From Adiantum capillus-veneris (Eukaryota > Streptophyta > Polypodiopsida > Polypodiales > Pteridaceae), in assembly GCA_014529385.2 (NCBI GenBank), contig CM043946.1:35045558-35109557 (forward strand): a stretch of DNA of 64,000 bases, in the 5' to 3' direction. The notes under the pieces are model-generated. The model worked only from the letters and a program-made list of their open reading frames with translations. It was not told the DNA's origin and ran no database searches. How positions within the stretch are numbered: position 1 is the first letter of the stretch; every line of letters begins with the position of its first letter. Shown here piece by piece: positions 10,428 through 20,744 of the stretch. A program made the position numbers and the translations under genes.

Positions 10428-12055
10428 TACCCCCCCTTTGAAAAAGCCAAGCGTCCTCGATTGTCATAAAGCAATCCTCCAAAGACGGCTCTCAAAGATG
10501 GACCCGCACAAGGCAACATCGGAGAACATACAAGCAAATTGTTGGACTAAATGCATCCACATGCAAAATGAGTAAGGCACATTCCTCTCTTATCTAACAC
10601 ACACCTAAGGTATTCTTAAGAATGAATGCAGATTAAGTATCCTTAATGTATCCCCTCCTCCACACTGGAAAATAATCCGATTATCTTTCGTAGACTACAA
10701 CAAGACCATTCTCAGATTTAACCCTACATAAATTCTTCTATAGTAACCTTCTCATGTGTGAAGATTAGGATTGGACTCACACATTTACATGAAAATAACA
10801 CTTAGAACAACCAGTAACCACTTCTCAAACCATGCTATACTGCATACACATACATTTAGCGCACACAGGTGTGAGTTACACAAATCAAATGCAACATTAT
10901 CTCCCAATAAATGTTACAAATAGACTAGCTATAGTTAGGCATTCCCAACTCTTATAGCCGGATTCAGTGACATGCCCTATCCTACATAGAAACCTTTGGC
11001 AGGTGTAGTGTCAGACCAGTACCCAGCATCGTGTTTGAAGTGACCCCTAGCTGTCTCTATGGTGTCCGTTTGTTTGTGATGCAGGCAGCTAGAGTGGATT
11101 CCCTTCTTGAGCAACATGTAATGCCCCAGACCTTAGTGTTGAACTTGTCTAGCCTTAAAAATGGTCGGCTGTAAAGAAAAGGCCTCGAGGTAGAGTTCTA
11201 ACAATTGAAGTGAATTTGCAACTCCTTGATTACCCTCCGCTACTCAAAAGTCCATTCCACCAAGCCAAAGCATTGTCCTTCAAAAAGGTTGCAACTTTCC
11301 AGATCTTTGAAGCTTTGGTAAAATTTCCTCCTAAAAAAGGTGCATCAAACTGTTGGATAAAAGTCAAAGCTTTTACCATTAAACGACTCAAAACTTCATA
11401 GATTGTCGTCCCTCCTTGTAATCGTTGAGCTTGCCCATAGGCATCAAATCATCATATGGTGGAGCCTTAAAAAGGTTGTCACCACCCGTATATCCACCAT
11501 GGTCCATGCTCAACATCCTTCCAAACAGTGCCTTCATGCATAGATACTCCTCCCACATAACCTCCTCGATGAGGTGGTCCCGCTTCACTCATAAGAGGGG
11601 CACGTTCATTTGTCATCATGTCAAAATTGACTTTCCACCAAAGTGAGTGGGAGAGCGAAGAAAAGGCAGTTATGGAACTCGAGCACGTGGTTTAGGAACA
11701 CGCCTCTCAACAACTGGACGAGCAAGAGAAGGTCGAGGTTCGGCTGATCTTCCTTGCGAAGGTGCCTTCAAATCATTAATATGTACATATTCTGTGATCA
11801 TAGATTCAACTGCGGCAGCCAAGGCATCTCGTGCTTGCGCAGACCGTCGTTTTCACAGGCTTCAAATTATTCCACTTTGGCGCGAATATATTTGAAGCCT
11901 TCACTATCAGTTTCTTTGCTGCAAGCGTGCCATTGGGCTCCACAAAATCTTTTGCATGAGGATCACGGTCTGTGTGAATCGCATCGCCAGGTTCTTCATA
12001 AGTGATGTTGGTAGTGTGTTTCCCTTCAAATTTTTTGGTATTTCGACAATGGAAT
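10428..12055 (-). other. Internal region of element F; no retroelement domain
   Basis: About 1.6 kb without gag or pol similarity. The part near the 5' LTR (11,670-12,042, listed separately) reads as a protein-like segment on the minus strand, and another 66-codon open stretch lies at 11388-11588. The 10,460-11,200 part has no coding signal and holds AT-rich text. The content resembles terminal-repeat retrotransposons in miniature, or LARD-like elements that carry foreign DNA. Confidence 0.5.
11670..12042 (-). pseudogene. Protein-like segment inside F, unknown origin
   Basis: Starting just inside the 5' LTR, the minus strand reads ITYEEPGDAIHTDRDPHAKD, then LAAKKLIVKASNIFAPKWNN. After one frameshift near 11,850 it continues AQARDALAAAVESMITEYVH through a Pro/Arg-rich tail to a TAA (11,670-11,672). 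The amino-acid composition and the second frame's 60-codon openness look like real coding sequence. It matches no retroelement domain I know. It could be a captured host exon or a novel gag. Confidence 0.4.
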
Positions 12056-12785
12056 TGTAAATCGACCGGATGGAAGTCACAGGCGATGACCCGTAGTTGA
12101 CAATACAAACCGCTGATCAAGAACAAAAATTCACTTAATTTGCACACACTTGGTAGACCACCAAGTGCTAAGAGAAGATTGACCCCAAAACTGGCACCCC
12201 TTGTGGTATTTCTTTTCTTATTCACTTGCACAAACGTGCATCAAGGTACAAGAGTGCTTTGGCTCTCAAACTCTGAAGAACAAGCAGTGACCGTGTTACA
12301 ATTGGGCCCAAGGCCTCCCTTTAATACTACTAGTATGGCCGGCCGCCTTCGGCGGCCTCTCCCTCCCTCCCTCTCTCCCTCTTTATCGCGTGCAAAGGGG
12401 CTTGTTTTTGTTTTGGACTTTAGCCTTCAGGTCGCAGATTGCGACACGTGTAAAGGGCTCCCCCTTCCGCCATATTATGTTAGTAGAGTCACTTCTAAGT
12501 GCTAAAAACAACTTCAAAAAGTCATAAAGCTTGCTTTTCAGCTGTTTTTGGTCAAAAGTATTGCTTTTTAGCTACTTTTGGCTATTTTCGGCCCTCAATA
12601 GAAGACTCTAAAAATCTCACCGCTTGGAATTTGATGATGCCGTAGAAGACGAAGTTTGTCTACTTGACATGGGCTTTCTTTCGACGCGAACGAAATTCTA
12701 TTATGATGGTTTGAAAATTTAAGGTTTCAGACAACCGTGTCATAAAAAATTAGGGTTTTTGTTGCCATGTCATCAACCGGTGACA
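12056..12785 (-). repeat. 5' LTR of element F, with an insert
   Basis: 730 bases. It is longer than its partner because of an extra segment of about 155 bases (12,330-12,486). Outside that insert the two LTRs align throughout with scattered substitutions. Confidence 0.85.
12330..12486. mobile_element. MITE-like insert in the F 5' LTR
   Basis: Absent from the partner LTR, which defines it as an insertion. Its ends are imperfect inverted repeats (CTAGTATGG at the left; CCATATTATGTTAG at the right), within CTACTA/TAGTAG context. Near the left end lies a perfect GC-rich hairpin, GGCCGCC-TTC-GGCGGCC (12,341-12,357). No ORF fits. Superfamily is undetermined and the exact target duplication (TA or CTA) is ambiguous. 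Confidence 0.55.
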
Positions 12786-13474
12786 TGGTACTATATGTTG
12801 GATGCTGAAAATGATCAGATCTTCGTGATGAAAGTCTTCAGAACTGTGAAACTCGATGCTGGATGCTGAAACGCTAATGCAGGGTGTTGATTTGATGCAG
12901 AATCCCAAGCCAATGCTGAGCAATGGTGCAATGAAATGGGTACCGATGGAAAATGCCAGCCAGGAGAGAAAACGCCAAGGTTGAAAAATGCCAGGGAATG
13001 CAAAAACACCAGCCAACTACAAAAACGCCTAAGAAGGCTAGGTGCCAACTCTAGTCTCTGGGGTACTTGTACTACTTTCTACTTACTTGTTTTCAAATGA
13101 CTAGCCTCAATGCCCTTTTATAGGTTCTAAATGCAAGTGACCTACCTAGAGTTTCTATCTTGTTAGTTTATTAGTAAGTCACTTAAAAATAATAATAATA
13201 AGTGACTTAATTGAAAAGGATAACCTGATGGGCATGGGACTTTGCAGTCCCGTGTCCCATACAGGGTTCTTCATGGTGAAAGTTCAGACGCCCACAACCG
13301 TGTAATAACGCCTGAAAATGGCCTTGTGCAATTAGAGGGTTTGCATGTCTAGCTAAATTGTCTAGACATGCAGATCTTGCGAACACGCGCCAAGTCAGTT
13401 CCTAGGATAGCATAAGCCCTAGAAGTAATGTACATATTGTCCATGTGCATGTAGGGCTAGTTGTGCACACAGGG

Positions 13475-14461
13475 GCACCTTACGGAATTGCGTAGAATGC
13501 CATGGGTACTTTCCCTCTTCAGTTTCATCTTGACTCCTTCAAGGAGAGAAAGGAATGGAGGAGCCCGCAATAGACTCATGGCTGGCAAAATGGATGGCCT
13601 TCTTCAACATGCATCGTTTTATTGATGCCCAGCGTATTGGGCAGATTCAGTTCATGTTGCAAGGGAAGGCATGTTCTTGGTGGGCTGGGTTATGATCACA
13701 GCCAACAACTTGGGCAAATTTTCAATCAATCTTTTATGCACACAACATGGAAGTCGACAAGATTGAGTGCTTCGAGAAACTGTTCAAGTTTGATATGGGA
13801 AAGAGGACTCTCGACGCTTACTCACAGGAGTTTAAGGATCTCGTCCACAAAACGAAGGCCCATGATGACTCGCAAGTCATTCTACAACATTTGACCCGCA
13901 AGTCATTCTCCAAATGTTGTACCTCTTCGGATTGCCTCCAGCCTATCAAAATGAGGTGTTACGCAATCGAATCGCATCCTTAGAGGACATCTACAAGTTT
14001 GCCAAGAATTGTGATAACACCGTGGCAGTTTCTAGAGGTGGCCTGACGGTTGGGGAGACTCACCGTGGTGCCTCCATGTCAAAATTCAAGTGCGCTACCG
14101 CTCCAAAAACCACTGGCCAGTCCTTAAAGCCTCCGTGGAAGAAGTTCAGAGAAGACACCAAAAGCAATGCAGCTCGTATGGAGGATCAGAAGAAAAACCG
14201 ATGCTTCGACTGCCAACAGACTAGCCACTTCGGCGACAACAAGGTGTGTCCAAAACGAAAGAGAAAACCGACTACCTCGGCATCGGGGCATACCGTGAAA
14301 ATCTAGGTACTTTGCCTTATTCTAGTTGCGAGATTTTTCACGTTAATGCACGTAGCTGTCCGGGTTGTCGCGTTGATAAGGCGGTGTTTGACCCGCATGA
14401 TCTTCTTCGGGTTAAAGGGGAGATCAATGGCCAAGCCGTTACGGTCTTATTTGACGATGAC
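13475..14461 (+). pseudogene. D1 gag, capsid and nucleocapsid part (gypsy)
   Basis: This continues the D1 gag after solo LTR H4. Recognisable gag features in order: AKWMAFFNMHRFIDAQRI and FMLQGKACSWWAGL (retrotransposon gag fold with the W-W pair), FKFDMGKRTLDAYSQEF, LYLFGLPPAYQNEVL, then a zinc knuckle CFDCQQTSHFGDNKVC (about 14,203-14,250) with spacing CX2CX4HX6C instead of HX4C. At 14,290-14,461 begins a protease lead-in (VKGEINGQAVTVLF). Frameshifts and a TGA after WWAGL break it. Protease is cut at 14,461 by LTR C1. Gag packages the element RNA in cytoplasmic particles. This copy cannot. Confidence 0.75.
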
Positions 14462-15325
14462 TGCTACTAAACTGTCTATTTATGGCATAGGACAAGCACA
14501 TGAATGAAGATGGGTTCTCACAACAAGGAAAACTGACGTTTCCCTCGGTAGTAGTTTTCTCAGTTATTTCCTCATGTCATGATTGTATGTGTATGTGTGC
14601 ATCCAGGGACACTTGGGCAGGTGTATCTGCATGTGGCATGTCAAAGTATGTCTTATATTTTTGCTGGTAAGAACATGATGTGTAGAAACCCTAACCCTTG
14701 TGCAAACACAATAGGTGTAGAAAAAGCACCTGCACAAACCCCAGGGAAAGCATAAAAGCCAGCGCAAGCCCTACATTTGAGAGAAAAGCTAGTGCAAGCC
14801 CCAAATCTTAGCAGAAAAGCTACGTAGGAACTTTTTAGCAGCAAAATTCATGCGCAGACACTTTTAGCAGGTAAAAAGTATGCGTAGGCTCAACTACTTT
14901 TTGCCCAGTTGAGAGGCTAGAATAAAGCAACACCTTTTGGACAATTTATAAGCAGAGGGTATGTGCCACTTCTACACAGGGAGACCCATAGACCCTCCAG
15001 TCTAGCCTCTAGAAGGAGAAGGCCCAGCCATCACTGGAGATCGCAGATCTTGAAGTCAGAGGGAATGAGAAGAACGTTGCAGAGCCAGAAGAACACAGAT
15101 CTACAAAACGGACGTGGGAATTGTGCCGTGCTCTAGGAGAATAGAGTGGATGTGGGAATTGTGTCCCAATCCAGGAGAATAGAACGGATGTGGGAATAGT
15201 GCCCCACTCCGGTTCATGTGCTTGTAAAGAATAGACCTATCAATAAAGGATTGCCTTTAAGGGGGGGACTAGCCCATCTTCCAGTCCCTAACGCTATGCT
15301 GACTCTCTCTCTTTTCTCTCTGATA
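14462..15325 (+). mobile_element. LTR C1, 3'-truncated
   Basis: Starts TGCTACTAAACTGTC immediately after ATGAC (14457-14461), the site where copy D2 has ACGAC before LTR C5. It carries TTTATAAGCAGAGG (about 14,946, TATA-like), three GTGGG...CCCAC-type stem-loop units (15,113, 15,152, 15,190; the first two imperfect) and AATAAA (15,242-15,247), then a CT-rich tract. At about 15,325 it gives way to LINE sequence, so the right terminus and target duplication are lost. Confidence 0.7.
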
Positions 15326-15339
15326 CTTTGGCTCTTTGA

Positions 15340-16390
15340 TACTTTGGTTGCTTCAACTATGCTTTATGGGGTCCAAGTTTGCGGACCATCTGTGAATCAT
15401 GACAGTTGGAGGAACATGGAGAGACCCTTGGTATTTATGATATCCCGGATGATTAGAGCCAAGGCCTCCGTACCACATGCGATTATTCGAGCGGAGGTAG
15501 CCACGCCTCCTATAGAGATTGAGGCTCTTACCAGATCAGTGTCCTTTATGCACAGTCTATGGGATACACATAGAGGCAGATATACTAGATTGGCTCTTGA
15601 GTCCTCTAGACAGTTAGTGATGCAGGGAGATGCATCATGTTGGTATGCGTAGATGACCTCATGGTTTCAGAGGCATGGTCTCAGCATGGATAGATTGCCT
15701 CCCTTTCAATATTCCTTGGATGCACCCTCCCTGCCAGTCACACGGACGGAGATCACTAGACTCATTCGTCAGGATCTTATACAGTTGGACACCAGGAGGA
15801 CATGGGTAGAGCCGATGCAGGAGTTGGGCATGAAGATGGCTTTCTACAAAGAGCACCTTCACCAACTTTCGGGAGATGGGTTTGTGATATGTCCGAGCTA
15901 CATGGACACTCATTTATCTCATGGTCTGCGATGTGCTATTGGTCTGATTCGCACATCCTCACACCAGCTGGAGATTGAGACGGGTAGATTCAGAGGGATA
16001 CCACTGAAGTCTAGGATATGTCAACTATGCGGTAGAGAGCCAGAGACAAAGCTACACTACATATGCCACTGCACTGTGTATTATGAGATACGAGGGTGCT
16101 TCCATTTCTTATTCAGGGAGGGTTTTGGACCCCTAGATAGAGTCATGAGGTATCAGGACTAGAGATGCCTTGGCTTATTTCTACTTGAGCTACACCGACA
16201 TAGAGATAGTCTGTTGGGGAGACATGGAGTACGAGAGCCGCAGAGACAGATCACAGACTTCTTTGGATCGAGGGAGCCAAGAGACCAACCACCAACACAG
16301 GGTTGTACCCGCATTCATACCAGAGGCACCCTCATTGACAGGGCAACTGAGCAGGACTCAGCATCTTCTAGCGATAGCAGAACTTGAAGT
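15340..16390 (+). pseudogene. LINE (non-LTR retrotransposon) ORF2 C-terminal fragment
   Basis: One reading frame runs from about 15,340 to 16,389 with in-frame TAG at 15,650 and 16,160. It starts in the region after the RT core (STMLYGVQVCGPS, the usual LLYG-x-E-x-WG position) and ends with the zinc-binding tail CQLCGREPETKLHYICHC (CX2CX8HX4C) followed by YYEIR, a signature of LINE ORF2 C-termini. Endonuclease and catalytic RT are absent: 5' truncation is the normal outcome of target-primed reverse transcription. No poly(A) tail is seen. The fragment is butted between LTR C1 and another C LTR whose text begins near 16,350. Confidence 0.8.
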
Positions 16391-16742
16391 CAGAGGGAGC
16401 TCTCAGGATTCAACAGAGCAAGCAGGACTCGTTTATATGATCCAGAGTTGCCTCCTTTATTTGGACGCAGTGATCATCAGTATTCTTCCCCTGTGGAAGC
16501 AGTCGCTCTCTTTACCGAGAATTAGCAAGGTCTCTCTTGAGACATAGTTGAACGTTGAGGTGTGGGTATAGAGTCCCACCCTTGGTTTATGTGCTTGTAC
16601 AGAATAGCCCTATCAATAAAGGATTACTTTTTAAGGGGGGGACTGGCCCATCTTCCAGTCCCTAGTGCTGTGTCGACTCTTCTCTCTCTCTCTTCTCTTT
16701 TATTTTAGTTTTATTCTGCAGTAAGTTTCCAATTCTGTAAGA
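16350..16742 (+). mobile_element. 3' part of a family C LTR
   Basis: From GAGCAGGACTCAGCATC on, it parallels LTR C4 (31,590-31,980) almost base for base. It has the single stem-loop GTGGGTATAGAGTCCCAC (16,562-16,579), AATAAA (16,615-16,620), a CT-rich tract and the end before the iMet primer site. The 5' part of this LTR is missing, replaced by the LINE. Confidence 0.75.
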
Positions 16743-16743
16743 A

Positions 16744-16754
16744 TGGTATCAGAG
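16744..16754 (+). promoter_or_regulatory. Primer-binding site, initiator-Met tRNA
   Basis: TGGTATCAGAG directly follows the C LTR end, which marks the LTR above as a 5' LTR. Confidence 0.75.
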
Positions 16755-16779
16755 AATAAGGCTTCCTCGCTTTTCTCAA

Positions 16780-18206
16780 GGCAAGGATGATTCTGACACA
16801 GACAACAAATAACAATAATTATGGTGTCAACTTCTCAATCACCTATGGAGCAATTGACTGCAGCAGAGATCATGCGAAGGTAGCAAAAATTCAAAGTATA
16901 TTTTCATCACCACTTTTTCAACAGACCATGGCTGCTTTATAGCCAGCGCCTATTGTCTCAACATCACAAGAGGCCACAGGCGTGTGAGATCCAGTGGAAC
17001 AGCCTCTTGACACTAATCCAGTTGAAGGGTAAGAAGTTGCACCAGTTCAGGAAGGGTCACCTCTTGAAACTAAGGCTCCTAAGAAGAAAACAAAGAAGCG
17101 GGCCTCAGAGACCAAAGGATCTTCCATCTATTCTCTTGATTTTTTGACATTTTCCACGAGAGATCTAAGACATTCAAGGCAGGAGATAAGGATATCAGGT
17201 TTGATTCATACTCTGGCAAGATAGACCTCAAACAAGCTATGGCTTTTATTCGACATTTTGCTGTCGCTTTCAAGGATGGAGACTTCTCTGAGCGCTCTAA
17301 ACTCAGACATGTCAGTATGTATATGAAGGACACAACCAGTAATTGGTAGTTAACTCTTTTGGAAAAAGACAAGAAGACTCCTACTTGAGAAGAGTTCAAG
17401 AAACTGTTTTATTTACAGTTTTAACTTTTTGCCTCCAGACTTTCAAAATGAGATTAAGAAAGATTGGATTGCATATGTCAATTGAGAACCAGAAAGCTGC
17501 TTCATATGTCTACTACTTTTTGGGAAGCACTTTTATCAGTTTTACCTTTTATGAAGATATGTGAGGAAGAGAAGATACGCAAGTTTGAATCGGGTTTACT
17601 CCCGTATTTATCCAGAAGTATGAAAGTGTATCCACATAGTACTTTACAGGAAATTATTCAGTCAGCTCAAAGAATTTACATACTCGGGGAGTTTCGCGTA
17701 AGATGGAGTTGAATAATTATCGGGTGAGACATGAGAGGATTTATGATTCTTCTCGAGATCGTAAGAGACAGACAAATTTTAACTCTGCTTTTGCAAAGAA
17801 GTCAGAGGGTCGTATGAAGAAGAAGAAAATTTCTTAATCGTCATGAGATTGAGAAATTCAGAGTAGAAGGCAAATGTTTTTCTTGTGGAGAAACTGGACA
17901 CATGAAGGCGGACTGCCTACTTGACTGCCTACTTCTCAAGACAATTGACTCTACGAATTCTACTCCTCCTCCCTTAAACTCAATTCCGGATGTTCAAGCC
18001 AACACACAGGAGAATCCTTAAGTTAGACAGGTGATGAAAGGATGGGGTTCTGAAACCGGCTTATCTTCTGGAAAAGGGCGGTAATTCCAATAATCTTTAA
18101 AGTGCTTTCACATAATTTTGATCGTCTACTTTACCTGCGCATGAGACACAAAGAAGGAAGAAGAAAACAGGTAGCTTGAATGCTCATGTTGCTGACAAAG
18201 ACACCC
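16780..18206 (+). pseudogene. Decayed gag of a family C element
   Basis: Same gag as in 20,824-22,443 and 32,180-32,665, with many stops. Visible parts: MEQLTAAEI lead, Lys-rich KKKTKKRASETKGSS linker, the capsid text TFKAGDKDIRFDSYSG / AVAFKDGDFSERSKLRH, and the knuckle CFSCGETGHMKADC near 17,876. After IPDVQANTQENP the text degenerates. The LTR of F' begins at 18,207. No protease or RT survives. The parallel copies show this is a genuine gypsy-type gag family using iMet priming. Confidence 0.7.
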
Positions 18207-19438
18207 TGTTGGCCCCAAAGTTTGGCGCCCCTTGCGGTATTTGTTTTCAATTAAAAGAGGGATTACAAACTGACATAAGCTTACAAGCTGTCTTGACTTG
18301 CAAGGGCTGATAATCCACTGTTCTAGCTCCTGGAACGAAAATTCAGCTTGCTGAATTTTCTGGTTTTTGCCCTAAAAACACTCCAAATCACTTGGACAGT
18401 GTCCCCCTAGCTCCCACGGAGCTTCTGGAGCAATTAAGCATTGAAAACTGGCAAAACCCTAAAGCTGCAATAAAACACAGCCTGTAATTCTCTGATTTTC
18501 GCTCCGATTTGCATGCCAATCACTTATGTGCGTAGCTGGCAGACTCCCGCACCTTATGGGCTACTTGCCCTGTGAAAATCTTGAGATTTCACACGAGAAA
18601 TCTCAAGATATGTGCGTTTCCTTGCGGTACGTGTTTAGGTTTGGCAACTAACTAAACCGGTACCTGTTCAAGAGGCTCTTGCCTCAGCCATTGAGCATGG
18701 AACCACACAATTGTACATTCATATGGAAAGCCCATGACGTGGGCATCACATTCATGTATTCAGAGAGGGAGGGAGGCCAGTGAGCGTGGAGCATCACCAT
18801 ACATTAAGACAAGGAAAAGGCAAGCTCTCCATTGAAGCTTTAAACCTGAAAATCCACCATAATGAAAAAGGAGAAGCTCATTTTGCACTAAAAAGTCCAT
18901 GAATGCACCAAATGGGGCAATTGTATGCATGTGGTGACACTTGGGCCTCGACAGCTTTTTAGGCTATTTCCCATAGCGGACATGCTAGTCTAAAATCTCC
19001 CAATCTGCAAAGAATTTGATATCACATCTTTGGTGAAAATTGATCCCCTTGTTATACCGGAGATAATGATGCGAACACATTTCAACTCCCTAAATTTTAG
19101 GAGATGCTTCCATTGCATTCCCATTGGTCATATGACCATCCTTATAGATTGTGGCCACATCCACATATGTAATGTAGCCCATAAACCAAGTGACTTTCTA
19201 TTGGTGACCCCAAAATTGTTAGCCTCTTGAAAACTTGTCCATTTTCAGTGCCAACTGGACCAACCAAACCTTGGCTGTCCGACCTTGACTCACACTGGAC
19301 ATACCTATAAGTTTTACACTAGCCATGCAACTCCTAGGCGTTTAGATTTCCAGAGGGGTACTTCCAAAAAGTAAAAACAAAATAAGATACTAGGAAGGAA
19401 ACTAACAAAAAGAGAGTTATCCGTACAGGCTCGTGACA
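18207..19438 (-). mobile_element. 3' LTR of minus-strand chromovirus F'
   Basis: Plus-strand termini TGTTGGCCCC and CTCGTGACA. GGCCCCAAAGTTTGGCGCCCCTTGCGGTATT matches the corresponding text in element F LTRs, so the two are related families. The C6 run at 19,442-19,447 just beyond the right end is the polypurine tract on the minus strand. Length about 1.23 kb. No partner LTR is found in the window. Confidence 0.7.
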
Positions 19439-19534
19439 TACCCCCCTTTTGAAATCGCAAACGTCTTTGTTTGCATGATTGTCATACATGCTTACGGCTA
19501 ACTGGGTGTACTCAACACCTTGTCAACGCATGTA
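19439..19534 (-). other. Polypurine tract and 3' untranslated segment of F', left piece
   Basis: Minus strand reads ...CAAAAGGGGGGTA next to the LTR start TGTCACG, a classical polypurine tract. The segment is interrupted at 19,539 by the C2-C3 element and continues at 24,156. Confidence 0.65.
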
Positions 19535-19539
19535 CGACA

Positions 19540-20731
19540 TGTTGCTAAACTGTCTATTTATGGCTAGCACAAGCACATGAATGAAGATGGGTTCTCAGAA
19601 CAAGAGAGATGGTTCTCTCAGTGCATGTTTGCCTTTGCATATCTCTTTTCTGTGCTTGTATGCATCTAGGGACGCTTGGGAAAGTGTACCTGTATGAGCA
19701 TGTTAAACAGTGTCTTATATTTTTGCAAGATAAGACAACAACAAGAAAGTGATCAGACTAACAATTGAGGTCAACTGTTTAGAAGTGAGAGGGATTTGCA
19801 AAACCCTAACCCTAACAAGTACTAACTCTAACCCTAAGTTCCCAACAACTCAATCTAACCTGACATGGGTCAAGCCCTAAACCCACTTGGGCTTAGACTA
19901 CCTGCACAAGCAGTACCTGAAAAGCAGGTCAACGCAAGGAGTCCAGTCAGCAGCAGAAAGCAATGCAGGACCCTCAAACATAGGAAAAATCATACGTAAA
20001 CATATATTCCCAGTAAAATCATGCACATGCACTTATAGATCTAGAAAAAGTAGCGCAAGACTTTAAATTAATTGAAGGAGGGGGAAAAGAAACCACTTGG
20101 TCTATTTTGGGCCAGAATAAAGCAAACTAAAGAAAAGCAAATCCTCTGCAATCAGTTTATAAGGAAGGCAGGTGCGCCACTTGAGGACCATCAGATCCCA
20201 GCCTCAACGCAAGAGCATTGATGCAGAGAAGGACTAGTGAAGGCAATATAAATCAGTTCCCAGTCTTGAGCGTGAGCAGGGAAGTACGAGCGAAAGCAGA
20301 CACAGGAGGAAGAATACCAGTGCAGGGAGGAGGGAACAGTCCAGAGTTAGCACAAGGAGGGAAGGATCCAAAAGCAGTGTGAACAACAAGTGGAAGTGAT
20401 CTATCAGAGTGGATTTCTCGAAAATCAGAGGGAATGAGAGATATAGCAGAAGAACTCGGATTCTTTGAGTGGATGTGGGAATAGTGCCCCACTCCGGTAA
20501 GTATAGGACGTGGGAATAGTACCCCACTCTTGGAATATTGAGGACGGTTGTGGGAATAGTGCCCCACTCTAGTTCATGTGCTTGTAAGAGAAACTTACCT
20601 TGTGAATAAAGAACTCATTCAAGGGGGGGACCGGCCCATCTTCGAGTCCCTAGTGCTGTGTCGACTCTCTTCTTTCTCTCTTTTTTAGTATTTGCAAGTG
20701 TTTTAGTGTGTACGCTTCCAATTATGTGATA
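19540..20731 (+). repeat. 5' LTR of the C2-C3 element
   Basis: Starts TGTTGCTAAAC, ends TGTGATA (terminal CA mutated to TA). Contains CCCTAACCCTAAC telomere-like text (about 19,803), TTTATAAGGAAGG (about 20,156), three GTGGGAATAGT.CCCCAC stem-loops (20,475, 20,510, 20,550) and AATAAA (20,605-20,610). Confidence 0.85.
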
Positions 20732-20732
20732 G

Positions 20733-20744
20733 TGGTATCGGAGC
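20733..20744 (+). promoter_or_regulatory. Primer-binding site, initiator-Met tRNA, one mismatch
   Basis: TGGTATCGGAGC, one base after the LTR end. The mismatch (G for A at position 8) is a transition consistent with decay. Confidence 0.75.

Larger units (their letters stand above)
9833..12785 (-). mobile_element. Complete small LTR element F, minus orientation
   Basis: Two related LTRs (9833-10427 and 12056-12785) begin TGTAAAT and end GGTGACA on the plus strand. They bound 1.63 kb of internal DNA. The target duplication TGGTA is perfect (9828-9832 and 12786-12790). A C-rich tract at 10429-10439 (polypurine on the minus strand) sits next to the 10427 LTR end, so that LTR is the 3' LTR and the element reads on the minus strand. 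No gag, protease, RT or integrase is recognisable inside, so it is non-autonomous. No TGG-type primer site is evident next to the 12056 LTR. Confidence 0.85.
9340..13469 (-). mobile_element. Solo LTR H4, split by element F
   Basis: Plus-strand termini are TGTAATGTG at 9340 and TTGTGCACA ending 13469. The 5 bases before (9335-9339) and after (13470-13474) are both CAGGG, a perfect target-site duplication. Excluding element F (9833-12785, plus one TGGTA), the LTR is about 1.17 kb, close to H1. It contains a (GA)30 tract and loosely repeated GTTCTTTGTGATGAAAGT-type units. There is no internal region, so it arose by LTR-LTR recombination after inserting into the D1 gag. Confidence 0.85.

Noticed and set aside
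9828-12790. Element F as simply the 3' end of chromovirus F'
   Set aside because: LTR sequences are related, but F has its own paired LTRs and a perfect TGGTA duplication, and contains no pol.
9340-13469. H4 as the 5' LTR of the D element
   Set aside because: CAGGG target duplication on both sides and gag text resuming across it show a solo LTR inserted in gag, in minus orientation.
20475-20567. CRISPR-like array (three spaced GTGGGAATAGT.CCCCAC repeats)
   Set aside because: Only three imperfect units inside a eukaryotic LTR, with related rather than unique spacers. They are better read as duplicated stem-loops.
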